Shown here in pieces: positions 14,008 to 21,518 of a stretch of 21,518 bases of DNA. The DNA is from Firmicutes bacterium UBA5486 (lineage in GTDB: Bacteria; Bacillota; UBA4882; UBA10575). Position numbers and translations under genes: made by a program. The stretch is from contig DIPO01000076.1 in the NCBI GenBank assembly GCA_002427045.1, forward strand, positions 146,095 to 167,612. Direction: 5' to 3'. The first letter of the stretch is position 1. Every line of letters starts with the position of its first letter. The notes below the pieces were generated by a model. The model worked only from the letters and a program-made list of their open reading frames with translations. It was not told where the DNA came from and ran no database searches.

Positions 14008-17000
14008 ATGGGTAAAAAAGTTACAGTTGATGGTAATACCGCTGCAGCTCATGTCGCTTATGCCTTTAGCGATGTCACTGCAATCTATCCCATTACTCCT
14101 TCTTCACCAATGGCAGAAGTAATGGATGAATGGAGTGCCCATGGAAGAAAAAATCTTTTTGGGCAAACAGTTCGGATTGCGGAACTACAGTCAGAGGGAG
14201 GAGCTGCTGGTGCGGTTCATGGTTCATTAGCAGCTGGTGCTTTAACTACTACTTTTACAGCTTCGCAAGGACTATTATTGATGATTCCTAATATGTATAA
14301 GATCTCAGGAGAATTACTCCCTACCGTGTTCCATGTTTCAGCACGGGCTTTGGCTGCTCATGCTCTTTCAATTTTTGGGGATCACAGCGATATCAATACT
14401 ACCAGGCAGACTGGATTTGCGATGCTCGCTTCCAATTCGGTTCAGGAAGTTATGGATATGGCTTTAGTAGCACATTTGGCTACATTAGAAACAAGCGTTC
14501 CTTTTCTCCACTTCTTCGATGGTTTCCGGACTTCACATGAGATCCAAAAAATCGAAGAAATTAGTTACGAAGATATAAAATCTCTGGTTAACTGGGAAAA
14601 GATCGAAGAGTTCCGGAAACGGGCATTAAACCCAGAACACCCGGTACAAAGAGGTACTGCCCAAAACCCGGATATCTATTTCCAAAATCGAGAGGCTGCT
14701 AATCCCTACTATTTAGCTACTCCGAAAATTGTGGCTGAAATTATGGAGAAAGTTAGCAAATTGACAGGCCGTTCATATAAGCCTTTTGAATATGTAGGTG
14801 CTCCTGATGCAGAGCGGATCATTATCTGTATGGGTTCTGGGGCAGAAACTGTAGAAGAAACAGTTAATTACTTGCTGAAGCAAGGAGAGAAAGTTGGCTT
14901 AATTAAAGTTCGCCTCTATCGTCCTTTCTCTGCTGAACATTTCTTTGCAGTTCTTCCCAAGAGCGTGAAGAGAATTGCCGTTCTTGACCGTACCAAAGAA
15001 CCTGGTTCTAAAGGTGAACCTTTATATCAGGATATCTGCACTGCATTTATCGAAAAACAGCAGAATCCACTGGTTGTTGGTGGCCGTTATGGTCTGGGCT
15101 CTAAAGAGTTTACCCCGTCCATGGTTAAAGCGGTATATGACAATTTGCTTGCAGATGAGCCAAAGAACCACTTTACTGTGGGGATCAATGATGATGTAAC
15201 TCATTCTTCATTAGAAATAAAGGAAAATGTTGATGCTGCTCCTGAAGGGTTACACCGCTGTAAATTTTATGGCCTTGGTTCTGATGGAACTGTTGGCGCT
15301 AATAAGAACTCCATTAAAATTATTGGCGATAATACTGATATGTATGCGCAGGGTTATTTTGTCTATGACTCTAAAAAATCCGGTGGTATTACTATTTCTC
15401 ACTTGAGATTTGGAAAGACACCGATTCAATCACCATATCTGATTGATCAGGCCGATCTAATAGCTTGTCACAATCCATCATATGTTACAAGATATGATGT
15501 TTTAGACGGTATCAAAGAAGGCGGGACTTTCCTCTTAAATTCTTCTTGGACTGCTGAGGAGATGGAGCAGAAGTTACCGGCGGCAATGAAACAGACGATT
15601 GCTAAGAAAAAGCTGAAGTTTTATAATATCGATGCTGTAAAAATTGCTGGCGAAGTTGGACTAGGCGGCAGAATAAACATGATTATGCAAGCTTCCTTCT
15701 TTAAGATTGCCAATGTTATTCCTGTAGATAAAGCTTTTGAATATATTAAAGAGGCAATTAAAACTACGTACGGCCGAAAAGGTGATAAGATTGTTAATAT
15801 GAATATCATGGCTGTAGACCGGGCAGCAGAAGCTTTAGAAGAGATCAAATACCCTGAATCTTGGGCTTCGACAACTACAGGAGCAGAGATTATCGAGGAG
15901 AAGGTACCAGAGTATGTAGAAAATGTAATTAGACCGATTCTTAGGCAGGAAGGGGACAAACTTCCGGTTAGTGCTTTTACTCCTGATGGAACAGTGCCTG
16001 TAGGAACTACGAAGTATGAGAAACGCGGAGTTGCAGTAAAAATTCCGCAATGGAATGCTGAGGCTTGTATCCAGTGTAATCAGTGTTCATTTGTCTGCCC
16101 TCATGCTTGTATCCGTCCGTATTTAGCTAAAGGCGAGGATTTGGCAGATGCTCCTGCAAGTTATACCACAAAAGCGGCTATTGGTAAAGAGTTTGCTGGG
16201 TATAAGTACCGGATGCAAATCTCTGCTTTAGATTGTACTGGCTGTGGAAACTGTGTTGATATCTGTCCTTCCAAAAACAAGCCATTAACCATGGTTCCCT
16301 TAGAGGAAATTGTTGAGGATGAAGTAGCAAATTATAAGTTTGCGGAGTCCTTACCTGTACCGGAGGTAGAAATTAATCCGGAAACAGTAAAAGGAAGCCA
16401 GTTCCGTAAGCCGCTCTTTGAATTCTCGGGAGCCTGTGCCGGTTGTGGTGAGACTCCTTATGTGAAATTAGTTACTCAGCTGTTTGGGGAGCGAATGATT
16501 GTTGCCAATGCTACCGGTTGTTCCTCAATTTATGGTGGTAGTGCACCGACTTGTCCTTATACAGTAAATGAGCAAGGGCATGGACCGGCCTGGGCTAACT
16601 CATTGTTTGAAGATAATGCGGAATTTGGTTATGGGATGAATCTTGCGGTAGTTCAAAGGCGCAATAAATTAGCTGATTTGATTAAACAGGCTCTAGAATT
16701 AGGAGTCGATGGAGAATTGAAAAATGCCTTTACCGAATGGCTAGAAGGTAAAGATGAGGCTGCAGCTTCTCGGAAGGCTGGAGACAAAATCAAGGCTCTA
16801 ATTGATTCGGCAGCAGCTCAGGCTGGTAGCGATTTAAAAGCGATTTTAACTGAGATTGCCGGGATGAAAGATCTATATACTAAGAAGTCCATCTGGATTT
16901 TCGGTGGCGATGGTTGGGCCTATGATATCGGTTATGGCGGGCTAGACCATGTTTTAGCATCCGGTGAAGATGTTAATGTCTTAGTCTTAGATACAGAGGT

Positions 17001-17526
17001 TTACTCTAATACTGGTGGCCAATCTTCAAAATCCACTCCTACCGGAGCAATGGCTAAATTTGCGGCTGCTGGTAAAAACGTCAAGAAAAAAGATCTAGGT
17101 CTAATGGCAATGTCCTATGGTTATGTCTATGTAGCTTCTATCTCTATGGGTGCTAATAAAAACCAAACACTCAAGGCTATTCTTGAGGCTGAACGCCATG
17201 AAGGGCCTTCCTTAGTGATTGCTTATGCCCCATGTATTAATCATGGAATTAACATGAGCAAGAGCCAGCGTGAGGCACAAATGGCTGTTGAGTCTGGATA
17301 CTGGCCTTTATACCGGTATAATCCACAGTTAACATTTGATGGTAAAAACCCCTTCGTCTTAGATTCCAAGGAACCGACCAGTAGTTTCCAAGAATTCTTG
17401 ATGGGAGAGGTACGGTATAAATCTTTGAAGAAGCTATTCCCAGAGAGAGCTGATGAGCTCTTTGAAAAGGCGGAGAAAGAGGCTAAACAGCGCTTTGAGA
17501 TGCATAAACGTTTAGCTCAAGATTAA
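14008..17526 (+). CDS. nifJ: Pyruvate:ferredoxin (flavodoxin) oxidoreductase
   Basis: A 1172-residue single-chain PFOR that converts pyruvate + CoA to acetyl-CoA + CO2 and reduces ferredoxin, cytoplasmic and oxygen-sensitive. The N-terminal domain carries IYPITPSSPMAE (26-37). The two ferredoxin-like [4Fe-4S] sites are C687/C690/C693/C697 and C743/C746/C749/C753. The proximal cluster ligands fit C810, C813, C838 and C1076. The TPP motif begins GGDGWAYDIGYGG (966-978) and ends in SNTGG (1000-1004). All domains of the homodimeric enzyme are present and length is normal. The ATG follows AAGGAGG. It lies between pdxS and serS with its own long leader and a strong terminator, so it is probably a separately expressed gene. 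Confidence 0.97.
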   Translation: MGKKVTVDGNTAAAHVAYAFSDVTAIYPITPSSPMAEVMDEWSAHGRKNLFGQTVRIAELQSEGGAAGAVHGSLAAGALTTTFTASQGLLLMIPNMYKISGELLPTVFHVSARALAAHALSIFGDHSDINTTRQTGFAMLASNSVQEVMDMALVAHLATLETSVPFLHFFDGFRTSHEIQKIEEISYEDIKSLVNWEKIEEFRKRALNPEHPVQRGTAQNPDIYFQNREAANPYYLATPKIVAEIMEKVSKLTGRSYKPFEYVGAPDAERIIICMGSGAETVEETVNYLLKQGEKVGLIKVRLYRPFSAEHFFAVLPKSVKRIAVLDRTKEPGSKGEPLYQDICTAFIEKQQNPLVVGGRYGLGSKEFTPSMVKAVYDNLLADEPKNHFTVGINDDVTHSSLEIKENVDAAPEGLHRCKFYGLGSDGTVGANKNSIKIIGDNTDMYAQGYFVYDSKKSGGITISHLRFGKTPIQSPYLIDQADLIACHNPSYVTRYDVLDGIKEGGTFLLNSSWTAEEMEQKLPAAMKQTIAKKKLKFYNIDAVKIAGEVGLGGRINMIMQASFFKIANVIPVDKAFEYIKEAIKTTYGRKGDKIVNMNIMAVDRAAEALEEIKYPESWASTTTGAEIIEEKVPEYVENVIRPILRQEGDKLPVSAFTPDGTVPVGTTKYEKRGVAVKIPQWNAEACIQCNQCSFVCPHACIRPYLAKGEDLADAPASYTTKAAIGKEFAGYKYRMQISALDCTGCGNCVDICPSKNKPLTMVPLEEIVEDEVANYKFAESLPVPEVEINPETVKGSQFRKPLFEFSGACAGCGETPYVKLVTQLFGERMIVANATGCSSIYGGSAPTCPYTVNEQGHGPAWANSLFEDNAEFGYGMNLAVVQRRNKLADLIKQALELGVDGELKNAFTEWLEGKDEAAASRKAGDKIKALIDSAAAQAGSDLKAILTEIAGMKDLYTKKSIWIFGGDGWAYDIGYGGLDHVLASGEDVNVLVLDTEVYSNTGGQSSKSTPTGAMAKFAAAGKNVKKKDLGLMAMSYGYVYVASISMGANKNQTLKAILEAERHEGPSLVIAYAPCINHGINMSKSQREAQMAVESGYWPLYRYNPQLTFDGKNPFVLDSKEPTSSFQEFLMGEVRYKSLKKLFPERADELFEKAEKEAKQRFEMHKRLAQD

Positions 17527-17540
17527 CTTGGTTTAACTTA

Positions 17541-17571
17541 GAAACTCACCTTGCGGGGTGAGTTTCTTTTT
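17541..17571 (+). terminator. Strong intrinsic terminator of nifJ
   Basis: GAAACTCACC 17541-17550 pairs perfectly with GGTGAGTTTC 17557-17566, followed by TTTTT. It begins 14 nt after the nifJ stop codon. Confidence 0.92.
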
Positions 17572-17655
17572 ACTCTATTTTAAAGCGTTTTGTAGAAAAA
17601 GGTTAAAATGTAAGAAGGGTATTGTTTACTAGGTTAAAAAAGGATATATTATTAA

Positions 17656-17752
17656 TATATGAGGGAATTGCCTAATTACCTTAATTTGGCGATCAATATT
17701 TTGATTTTGTTGTTAAAGCTTTAAAATAATCAATTATGCAATTCCTTAATAT
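17656..17752. repeat. Long imperfect inverted repeat upstream of serS (MITE-like or leader hairpin)
   Basis: The left arm around 17656-17677 (core GGAATTGC plus TAATT) is mirrored by the right arm around 17731-17752 (AATTA plus GCAATTCC, then TTAATATAG) with roughly 20 of 26 positions pairing. The intervening ~50 nt holds smaller palindromes, for example TTAAAGCTTTAA near 17713-17724 and ATCAA/TTGAT. There is no T-box motif and no T-run. The left arm shares 11 of 12 bases with the palindrome at 6653-6664. It may be a non-autonomous mobile repeat or part of the serS leader. Confidence 0.4.
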
Positions 17753-17783
17753 AGATTAATGGACTGAAGGGAGAAAATGTCCA

Positions 17784-19055
17784 ATGCTTGATATTAAACT
17801 AATTCGAACTAACCCTGACCAAGCACGGGCGGGACTTGCTAAACGTGGAGTGGAAGAACTTGTGGATGATTTACTCCACTTAGATCAGGAACGTCGTGAC
17901 CGTTTAACTACGGTTGAAAATTTAAAAAACAAAAGAAACGTAGTTTCTAAGGAAGTCGGACGTTTGAAAGCGGCCAAATCGGATGCTACAGAACTTATTA
18001 ATGAAATGAAACAAGTTAATGAAGAGATCAAAAAACTTGATCGAGAAATAAAAGATGTTGAAGAAAAAATAAATAATATGCTTTTATCAATTCCTAATCT
18101 TCCTCAGGAAGATGTACCGGTAGGTAAAGATGAAAAAGAAAATGTAGAGATTCGGCAGTGGGGAAAACCTCGGGAATTTGCTTTTGAACCGAAACCACAT
18201 TGGGAATTGGGAGAAGAACTGGATATACTTGATTTTGATCGCGGAGCAAAACTTAGTGGAGCTCGTTTTACAGTTCTAAAGGGATTTGGTGCTAGACTAG
18301 AAAGAGCATTAATCAATTTCATGCTTGATTTACATATTAATGAGCATGGTTATACAGAAATATTTCCTCCGTTTTTAGTTAACCAAGAATGTATGGTAGG
18401 TACCGGACAATTACCTAAATTTGAGGAAGATATGTTTAAGGTAAATCCAGAAGGATACTTTTTGATTCCTACAGCAGAGGTTCCTGTTACTAATCTGCAT
18501 CGGGAAGAAATTCTTGAAGCCAAGGATTTACCAAAAAAATATGTAGCATATACCGCTTGCTTTCGGGCTGAGGCTGGTGCGGCAGGACGTGATACTAGAG
18601 GGTTAATCCGTCAACATCAATTTAATAAAGTTGAATTGGTTAAACTAACAACACCGGAAAACTCATATCAAGAGCATGAAGCTCTTGTTCGTGATGCAGA
18701 AGAAGTCTTGAAACGCCTAGGTTTACCTTATAGGACTGTATTGCTTTCCAGTGGTGATATGGGTTTTTCGGCAAGCAAATGCTATGATTTAGAGGTCTGG
18801 CTTCCTAGTTATGGAGTTTATCGTGAAATTTCATCTTGTTCTAATTTTGAAGATTTTCAAGCCCGGCGAGCAAATATTCGTTTTCGTCCGGAGCCTGATG
18901 CAAAACCGGATTTTGTTCATACATTGAATGGTTCTGGTTTGGCTATTGGCCGGACAGTCGCAGCAATACTTGAGAATTACCAGGAAGAGGACGGGACTGT
19001 TACCATACCTGAAGCTTTGGTTCCTTATATGGGAGGGATTACTGTTATAAAATAA
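17784..19055 (+). CDS. serS: Seryl-tRNA synthetase
   Basis: A 423-residue class II synthetase, the usual bacterial length, that charges tRNA-Ser with serine. The N-terminal helical arm (about 28-100, many K/E heptad-like positions) forms the antiparallel coiled coil that contacts the long variable arm of tRNA-Ser. Catalytic motifs are intact: motif 2 from F260 (FRAEAG) with RDTRGLIRQHQF (269-280), the ISSCSNFEDFQARR block, and motif 3 NGSGLAIGR (382-390) with R390. The ATG has GAAGGGAG about 10 nt upstream. No T-box leader (AGGGTGG..ACCGCG element) is seen in the 212 nt between the nifJ terminator and the start. Two tRNA-Ser genes lie about 2 kb downstream. Confidence 0.97.
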   Translation: MLDIKLIRTNPDQARAGLAKRGVEELVDDLLHLDQERRDRLTTVENLKNKRNVVSKEVGRLKAAKSDATELINEMKQVNEEIKKLDREIKDVEEKINNMLLSIPNLPQEDVPVGKDEKENVEIRQWGKPREFAFEPKPHWELGEELDILDFDRGAKLSGARFTVLKGFGARLERALINFMLDLHINEHGYTEIFPPFLVNQECMVGTGQLPKFEEDMFKVNPEGYFLIPTAEVPVTNLHREEILEAKDLPKKYVAYTACFRAEAGAAGRDTRGLIRQHQFNKVELVKLTTPENSYQEHEALVRDAEEVLKRLGLPYRTVLLSSGDMGFSASKCYDLEVWLPSYGVYREISSCSNFEDFQARRANIRFRPEPDAKPDFVHTLNGSGLAIGRTVAAILENYQEEDGTVTIPEALVPYMGGITVIK

Positions 19056-19100
19056 ACGGCTCTCTTCTTAATATATAAACAAGAAAAAAGCTGTTTTCTC
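19054..19100 (+). terminator. Probable terminator of serS
   Basis: AAACGGCT 19054-19061 pairs with AGCTGTTT 19089-19096 (one G-U), and the stem continues as TTCTT/AAGAA. It ends in TTTTCTCC. The T-tract is interrupted and the loop is long, so the call is moderate. It overlaps the serS stop codon. Confidence 0.5.
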
Positions 19101-19119
19101 CATATTTTAAAAGGGAGGG

Positions 19120-20523
19120 CTAGATAGCCACTCCTTTTTTCTTGTCTGTAATGGTTATCTTACGCCAAGCTCCCTTTTTGTAGTAAATTAGCGTAATGAT
19201 GGCACCTAAGGTCCAAGAAATGAGCAGCGAGATGAAAATTGACTCGGGCCTCCCGGTAGGATAAAGCTCGCTTCTGGTCAGATAGGCGATGCCGTAAGCA
19301 GTTGGGATTCGCAGGATTACTGAAGAGAATAGGGAGATCCACATGGGAGTCATGACATCACCTGCTCCACGCATCACGCCAGAGAGACACTGGGTTACTG
19401 CTACAGCAATATAGCCGAAGGCTAGAATCCGCATCATGCGCATACTGAGGGTTACAAGCTCTAAAGTATCGGTAAACACATTCATCAGATAGTGACCAAA
19501 AATTAAGAGCACAGCAGTAATTACAGCGGAAACAGCCACTGCAATTATGGTGCCGTCCCTAGTACCTTGTTCCACTCGATCTATCTTACGGGCTCCGATG
19601 TTTTGCCCTGCGAAGGTGGTCATGGCACTTCCAAAGGAGAAGTTAGGCATCATGGCAAAGCCATCCACGCGCATGACAATCACGTTGGAGGCAATAACCA
19701 TTTCTCCGAAACTGTTGGTTAAGGACTGAACTACGATCATGCCCAAAGAAAGGATGGCTTGGGTCACACCTGATGGTAAACCGAGCTTTATAACAGCGAA
19801 GGAGAGTTCGCGATTTGGTTTGAGCACGGACCAATTTAGCTCAAAGCTCTCGGTCATATGCATGAGCTTTAAAAGACAGAAGACGGCCGAGAACCCTTGG
19901 GCCAATACCGTAGCCAGGGCCACCCCTGGTACACCCATGTTAAAACTGGCCACAAAAAGGATATCTAAACCCACATTGAGTACGGTGGAGATCAGTAAGA
20001 AGGCCAGTGCAGAAACGGAGTCACCGAGACCGCGCAAAACTCCAGCTAAAATATTATAATAGGTGAAACCGGCTATGCCAAGGAAGAAGATATTAAGGTA
20101 GTCAGTACACCAATCAATAATTGAAGGAGGAGTATTAAGCAGTTCTAAAAGTGCTCTACTCACTAAAGGACCAATAACCATAATTATACCTGAAGCAATA
20201 GCTGTTAACGTGATACAAGTGCCAATAGTGCGAGACAGGAGATCTCTTTCTTTAGCTCCGAAATATTGCGCAACCATAATTCCTGTACCCACCGCAATAC
20301 CAACAAAAAGTACTAAGAGTAGGTTTAGGATCGGTCCGGCACTACCTACAGCTGCTAGAGCATTGTCTCCAATATAGCGTCCAACAATAATTGAATCGGC
20401 GGTATTATACAGTTGTTGTGCAATATTGCCAATTAACATGGGGATGGTGAATTCTACGATTCTTTTCCAAGGTGTTCCCTCGGTTAAGTCTTTTGCCGCA
20501 AATATTCCTCTGCTCTCTGTCAT
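19120..20523 (-). CDS. MATE family efflux transporter
   Basis: A 467-residue integral membrane protein with about 12 hydrophobic segments in two homologous halves (MatE repeats), matching NorM/DinF-type transporters that export cationic or hydrophobic compounds using Na+ or H+. The first half opens with IPMLIGNIAQQLYNTADSII and GRYIGDNALAAVGSAGP, typical of the family. The mid-protein GQNIGARKIDRVEQGTRDG marks the start of the second half, parallel to AQYFGAKERDLLSRTIGTC in the first. The ATG lies 6 nt after AGGAGG. The gene points away from the decayed IS30 element and converges with serS. Substrate cannot be told from sequence. Base composition is visibly more GC-rich than its neighbours, consistent with but not proof of transfer. 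Confidence 0.92.
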   Translation of the reverse strand: MTESRGIFAAKDLTEGTPWKRIVEFTIPMLIGNIAQQLYNTADSIIVGRYIGDNALAAVGSAGPILNLLLVLFVGIAVGTGIMVAQYFGAKERDLLSRTIGTCITLTAIASGIIMVIGPLVSRALLELLNTPPSIIDWCTDYLNIFFLGIAGFTYYNILAGVLRGLGDSVSALAFLLISTVLNVGLDILFVASFNMGVPGVALATVLAQGFSAVFCLLKLMHMTESFELNWSVLKPNRELSFAVIKLGLPSGVTQAILSLGMIVVQSLTNSFGEMVIASNVIVMRVDGFAMMPNFSFGSAMTTFAGQNIGARKIDRVEQGTRDGTIIAVAVSAVITAVLLIFGHYLMNVFTDTLELVTLSMRMMRILAFGYIAVAVTQCLSGVMRGAGDVMTPMWISLFSSVILRIPTAYGIAYLTRSELYPTGRPESIFISLLISWTLGAIITLIYYKKGAWRKITITDKKKGVAI

Positions 20524-20540
20524 AGTTTACCTCCTAGTAT

Positions 20541-20572
20541 AAAAGAAAAAAATAAAAGCCATGCTTTGGCTT
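20541..20572 (-). terminator. Terminator-like hairpin in the MATE leader (possible attenuator)
   Basis: Read on the minus strand, AAGCC (20572-20568) pairs with GGCTT (20560-20556) around a 7-nt loop and is followed at once by TTATTTTTTTC. It lies between the MATE promoter and its ribosome binding site, so it could end most transcripts early. Confidence 0.5.
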
Positions 20573-20593
20573 CATTCAATACATACTATTCTT

Positions 20594-20622
20594 ATCGTAA
20601 TACCCATTTACTCCCCTGTCAA
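20594..20622 (-). promoter_or_regulatory. Promoter for the MATE transporter gene
   Basis: On the minus strand a consensus -35 TTGACA (20622-20617) is followed after exactly 17 nt by TACGAT (20599-20594). Transcription would begin near 20587, about 64 nt before the start codon, directly upstream of the terminator-like hairpin. Confidence 0.6.
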
Positions 20623-20668
20623 GATATAGGGCTTTTTACCGGAGAACACCATTCCAGCTTCCGCAAAA

Positions 20669-20990
20669 CAGACACTAGACTTGTTAGAAAGAAAACATGT
20701 AAGAGGTTTTTGGAAAAGATTAAAACAATTACGGTTAATAATGGACCCGAATTTTTGAATAGCATGGAGCTTGAAAACTCCGTCAGAGAGGCGGGCAAGA
20801 AACGTGTTAAATCTTTTACGCGTATCCATACAGCTCTTGGGTAAGGGATTCAAATGAAAACGTAAACAGGGTAATCCGGAGCTTTATCCAAAAAGGAGTT
20901 GACATTAATAGTTATAGTATTGAGGAAATCAGGCGTATTGGGCACTAGACAAACAACCACCCAGGAAAATACATAGATATAAAACTGCAA
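20669..20990 (+). pseudogene. Remnant of an IS30-family transposase (broken)
   Basis: Translation shows the C-terminal part of an IS30-type DDE transposase in two frames. Up to about 20810, frame one reads KTITVNNGPEFLNSMELENS. From 20811, another frame reads IFYAYPYSSWVRDSNENVNR, then VIRSFIQKGVD and IEEIRRIGH, matching the family's HPYSSWERGSNENVNR / IRRFIPKG block. A net one-base frameshift near 20808-20811 joins them. In the family TITVDNG motif the catalytic Asp reads Asn here. A TAG at 20946-20948 replaces the tryptophan expected after IGH. The N-terminal half, including the DNA-binding region and first catalytic Asp, is missing. No terminal inverted repeats could be paired. The element is dead. 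Confidence 0.8.
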
Positions 20991-21025
20991 AAGAAATGGT
21001 CGTCTAAAACACAAGGATTGCTAAT

Positions 21026-21052
21026 AACTGCAAGGTAATTAAGCTTGCAGTT
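21026..21052 (+). other. Perfect stem-loop after the IS30 remnant
   Basis: AACTGCAAG 21026-21034 pairs with CTTGCAGTT 21044-21052 around a 9-nt loop, followed by TATTAATAAC. The tail is a poor T-tract. It may be a weak terminator isolating the tRNA promoter, or a leftover of the mobile element. Confidence 0.4.
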
Positions 21053-21081
21053 TATTAATAACTACAATTCTACAATAATTA

Positions 21082-21110
21082 TTGACTATTCATTTTAATC
21101 ATGTTAAAAT
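21082..21110 (+). promoter_or_regulatory. Promoter of the tRNA-Ser pair
   Basis: TTGACT at 21082-21087, a 17-nt AT-rich spacer and TAAAAT at 21105-21110 form a near-consensus vegetative promoter. Transcription would start around 21117, just before the first tRNA. Confidence 0.8.
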
Positions 21111-21122
21111 AGTTTTTGCTAC

Positions 21123-21210
21123 GGAGGAGTGTCCGAGTGGTTGAAGGAGGCGGTCTTGAAAACCGTTAGGCTGAAAGGCCTCGTGGGTTCGAATCCTACC
21201 TCCTCCGCCA
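21123..21210 (+). tRNA. tRNA-Ser (anticodon UGA)
   Basis: An 88-nt cloverleaf. The acceptor stem GGAGGAG (21123-21129) pairs with CTCCTCC (21200-21206), then discriminator G and encoded CCA. The anticodon stem CGGTC..., loop CTTGAAAA, gives anticodon TGA (reads UCN). A long variable arm (class II) and GGTTCGAATCC T-arm are present, as expected for serine. Confidence 0.97.
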
Positions 21211-21281
21211 GATTACAACTTAAAATTGTAATTGGGAGCTAACGAATTTGTTAGTACCAAGGTTCTAGCCTCCTAGTTTAC

Positions 21282-21373
21282 GGAGAGATACCCAAGTCGG
21301 CTGAAGGGGACGGTTTGCTAAACCGTTAGTAGGAGCAATCCTAGCGAGGGTTCGAATCCCTCTCTCTCCGCCA
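21282..21373 (+). tRNA. tRNA-Ser (anticodon GCU)
   Basis: A 92-nt class II tRNA. The acceptor stem GGAGAGA (21282-21288) pairs with TCTCTCC (21363-21369), then discriminator G and encoded CCA. The anticodon loop TTGCTAA gives GCT (reads AGY). A long variable arm and GGGTTCGAATCCC T-arm are clear. It lies 71 nt after the first tRNA-Ser, and the spacer holds small hairpins (for example ATTACAA/TTGTAAT) that could be processing sites. The two are likely co-transcribed. Confidence 0.97.
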
Positions 21374-21382
21374 TAAAAATCT

Positions 21383-21407
21383 AAGCAGCCATTATGGCTG
21401 CTTTTTA
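21383..21407 (+). terminator. Intrinsic terminator of the tRNA operon
   Basis: AAGCAGCC 21383-21390 pairs perfectly with GGCTGCTT 21396-21403 around ATTAT, continuing into TTTTT. It stands 10 nt after the second tRNA. The remaining ~110 nt to the window end are AT-rich and show no gene. Confidence 0.9.
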
Positions 21408-21518
21408 TGCCTGGTTTTTGATCTTAACTAGCCTTGCTTGTTTAATTACATTTGATAGTTTTAATCTTATGAAATAAAAAATAAAATACCGTAATTTTAT
21501 AGAGCTATTTGCGATGTC

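Noticed and set aside
15621..15959. Open frame on the minus strand inside nifJ
   Set aside because: Antisense shadow of nifJ with no start signals or family resemblance.
17572..17783. Serine T-box leader before serS
   Set aside because: No AGGGTGG..ACCGCG T-box sequence and no terminator/antiterminator pair; only a long imperfect inverted repeat.

Overview
The window looks like chromosome from a low-GC, Gram-positive-lineage anaerobe (Bacillota, Clostridia-like in the broad sense). The evidence is AT-rich DNA with strong AGGAGG-type ribosome binding sites and several GTG/TTG starts, the split two-subunit glycine decarboxylase (GcvPA + GcvPB), a single-chain pyruvate:ferredoxin oxidoreductase, a YkuS/UPF0180 protein, PdxS-type vitamin B6 synthesis, and tRNA genes with encoded CCA. 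I cannot name the genus from the sequence.

Layout. (1) 1-2700, plus strand: a membrane-anchored M23 peptidase with a bactofilin (cell-shape/envelope pair), then about 510 nt without a gene that is packed with hairpins and degenerate repeats, then ykuS, a terminator, and a small DUF559 nuclease-like protein. (2) 2703-7771, minus strand: a secreted CapA-like metallophosphatase followed downstream by gcvT, gcvPA and gcvPB, the last three tightly coupled. gcvH is absent. (3) 7987-12800, plus strand: a DUF6398-like protein with a helix-turn-helix-like region, a PepV-type M20 dipeptidase, and a large secreted protein of the YetA / exo-rhamnogalacturonan-lyase-like family. (4) 12924-19055, plus strand: pdxS, a complete nifJ with its own strong terminator, and serS. 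pdxT is not present. (5) 19120-20523, minus strand: a MATE transporter with a recognisable promoter and an attenuator-like hairpin in its leader. (6) 20524-21518: a decayed IS30-family transposase, then a strong promoter driving tRNA-Ser(UGA) and tRNA-Ser(GCU), closed by a terminator.

How the genes fit together. Several share one-carbon, serine/glycine and PLP metabolism: GcvT/GcvPA/GcvPB cleave glycine, GcvP needs PLP, PdxS makes PLP, and SerS plus two tRNA-Ser handle serine. PFOR is the central fermentation enzyme. The order pdxS - nifJ - serS lacks the pdxT that often sits between pdxS and serS in related bacteria.

The least ordinary part is the non-coding block 1418-1931. It contains two copies of a nested hairpin module whose stems differ by compensating base changes, a second pair of repeats, mutually exclusive hairpins, and a final stem that covers part of the ykuS ribosome binding site. 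This could be an undescribed structured RNA/leader or a stack of palindromic repeat elements; sequence alone does not decide.
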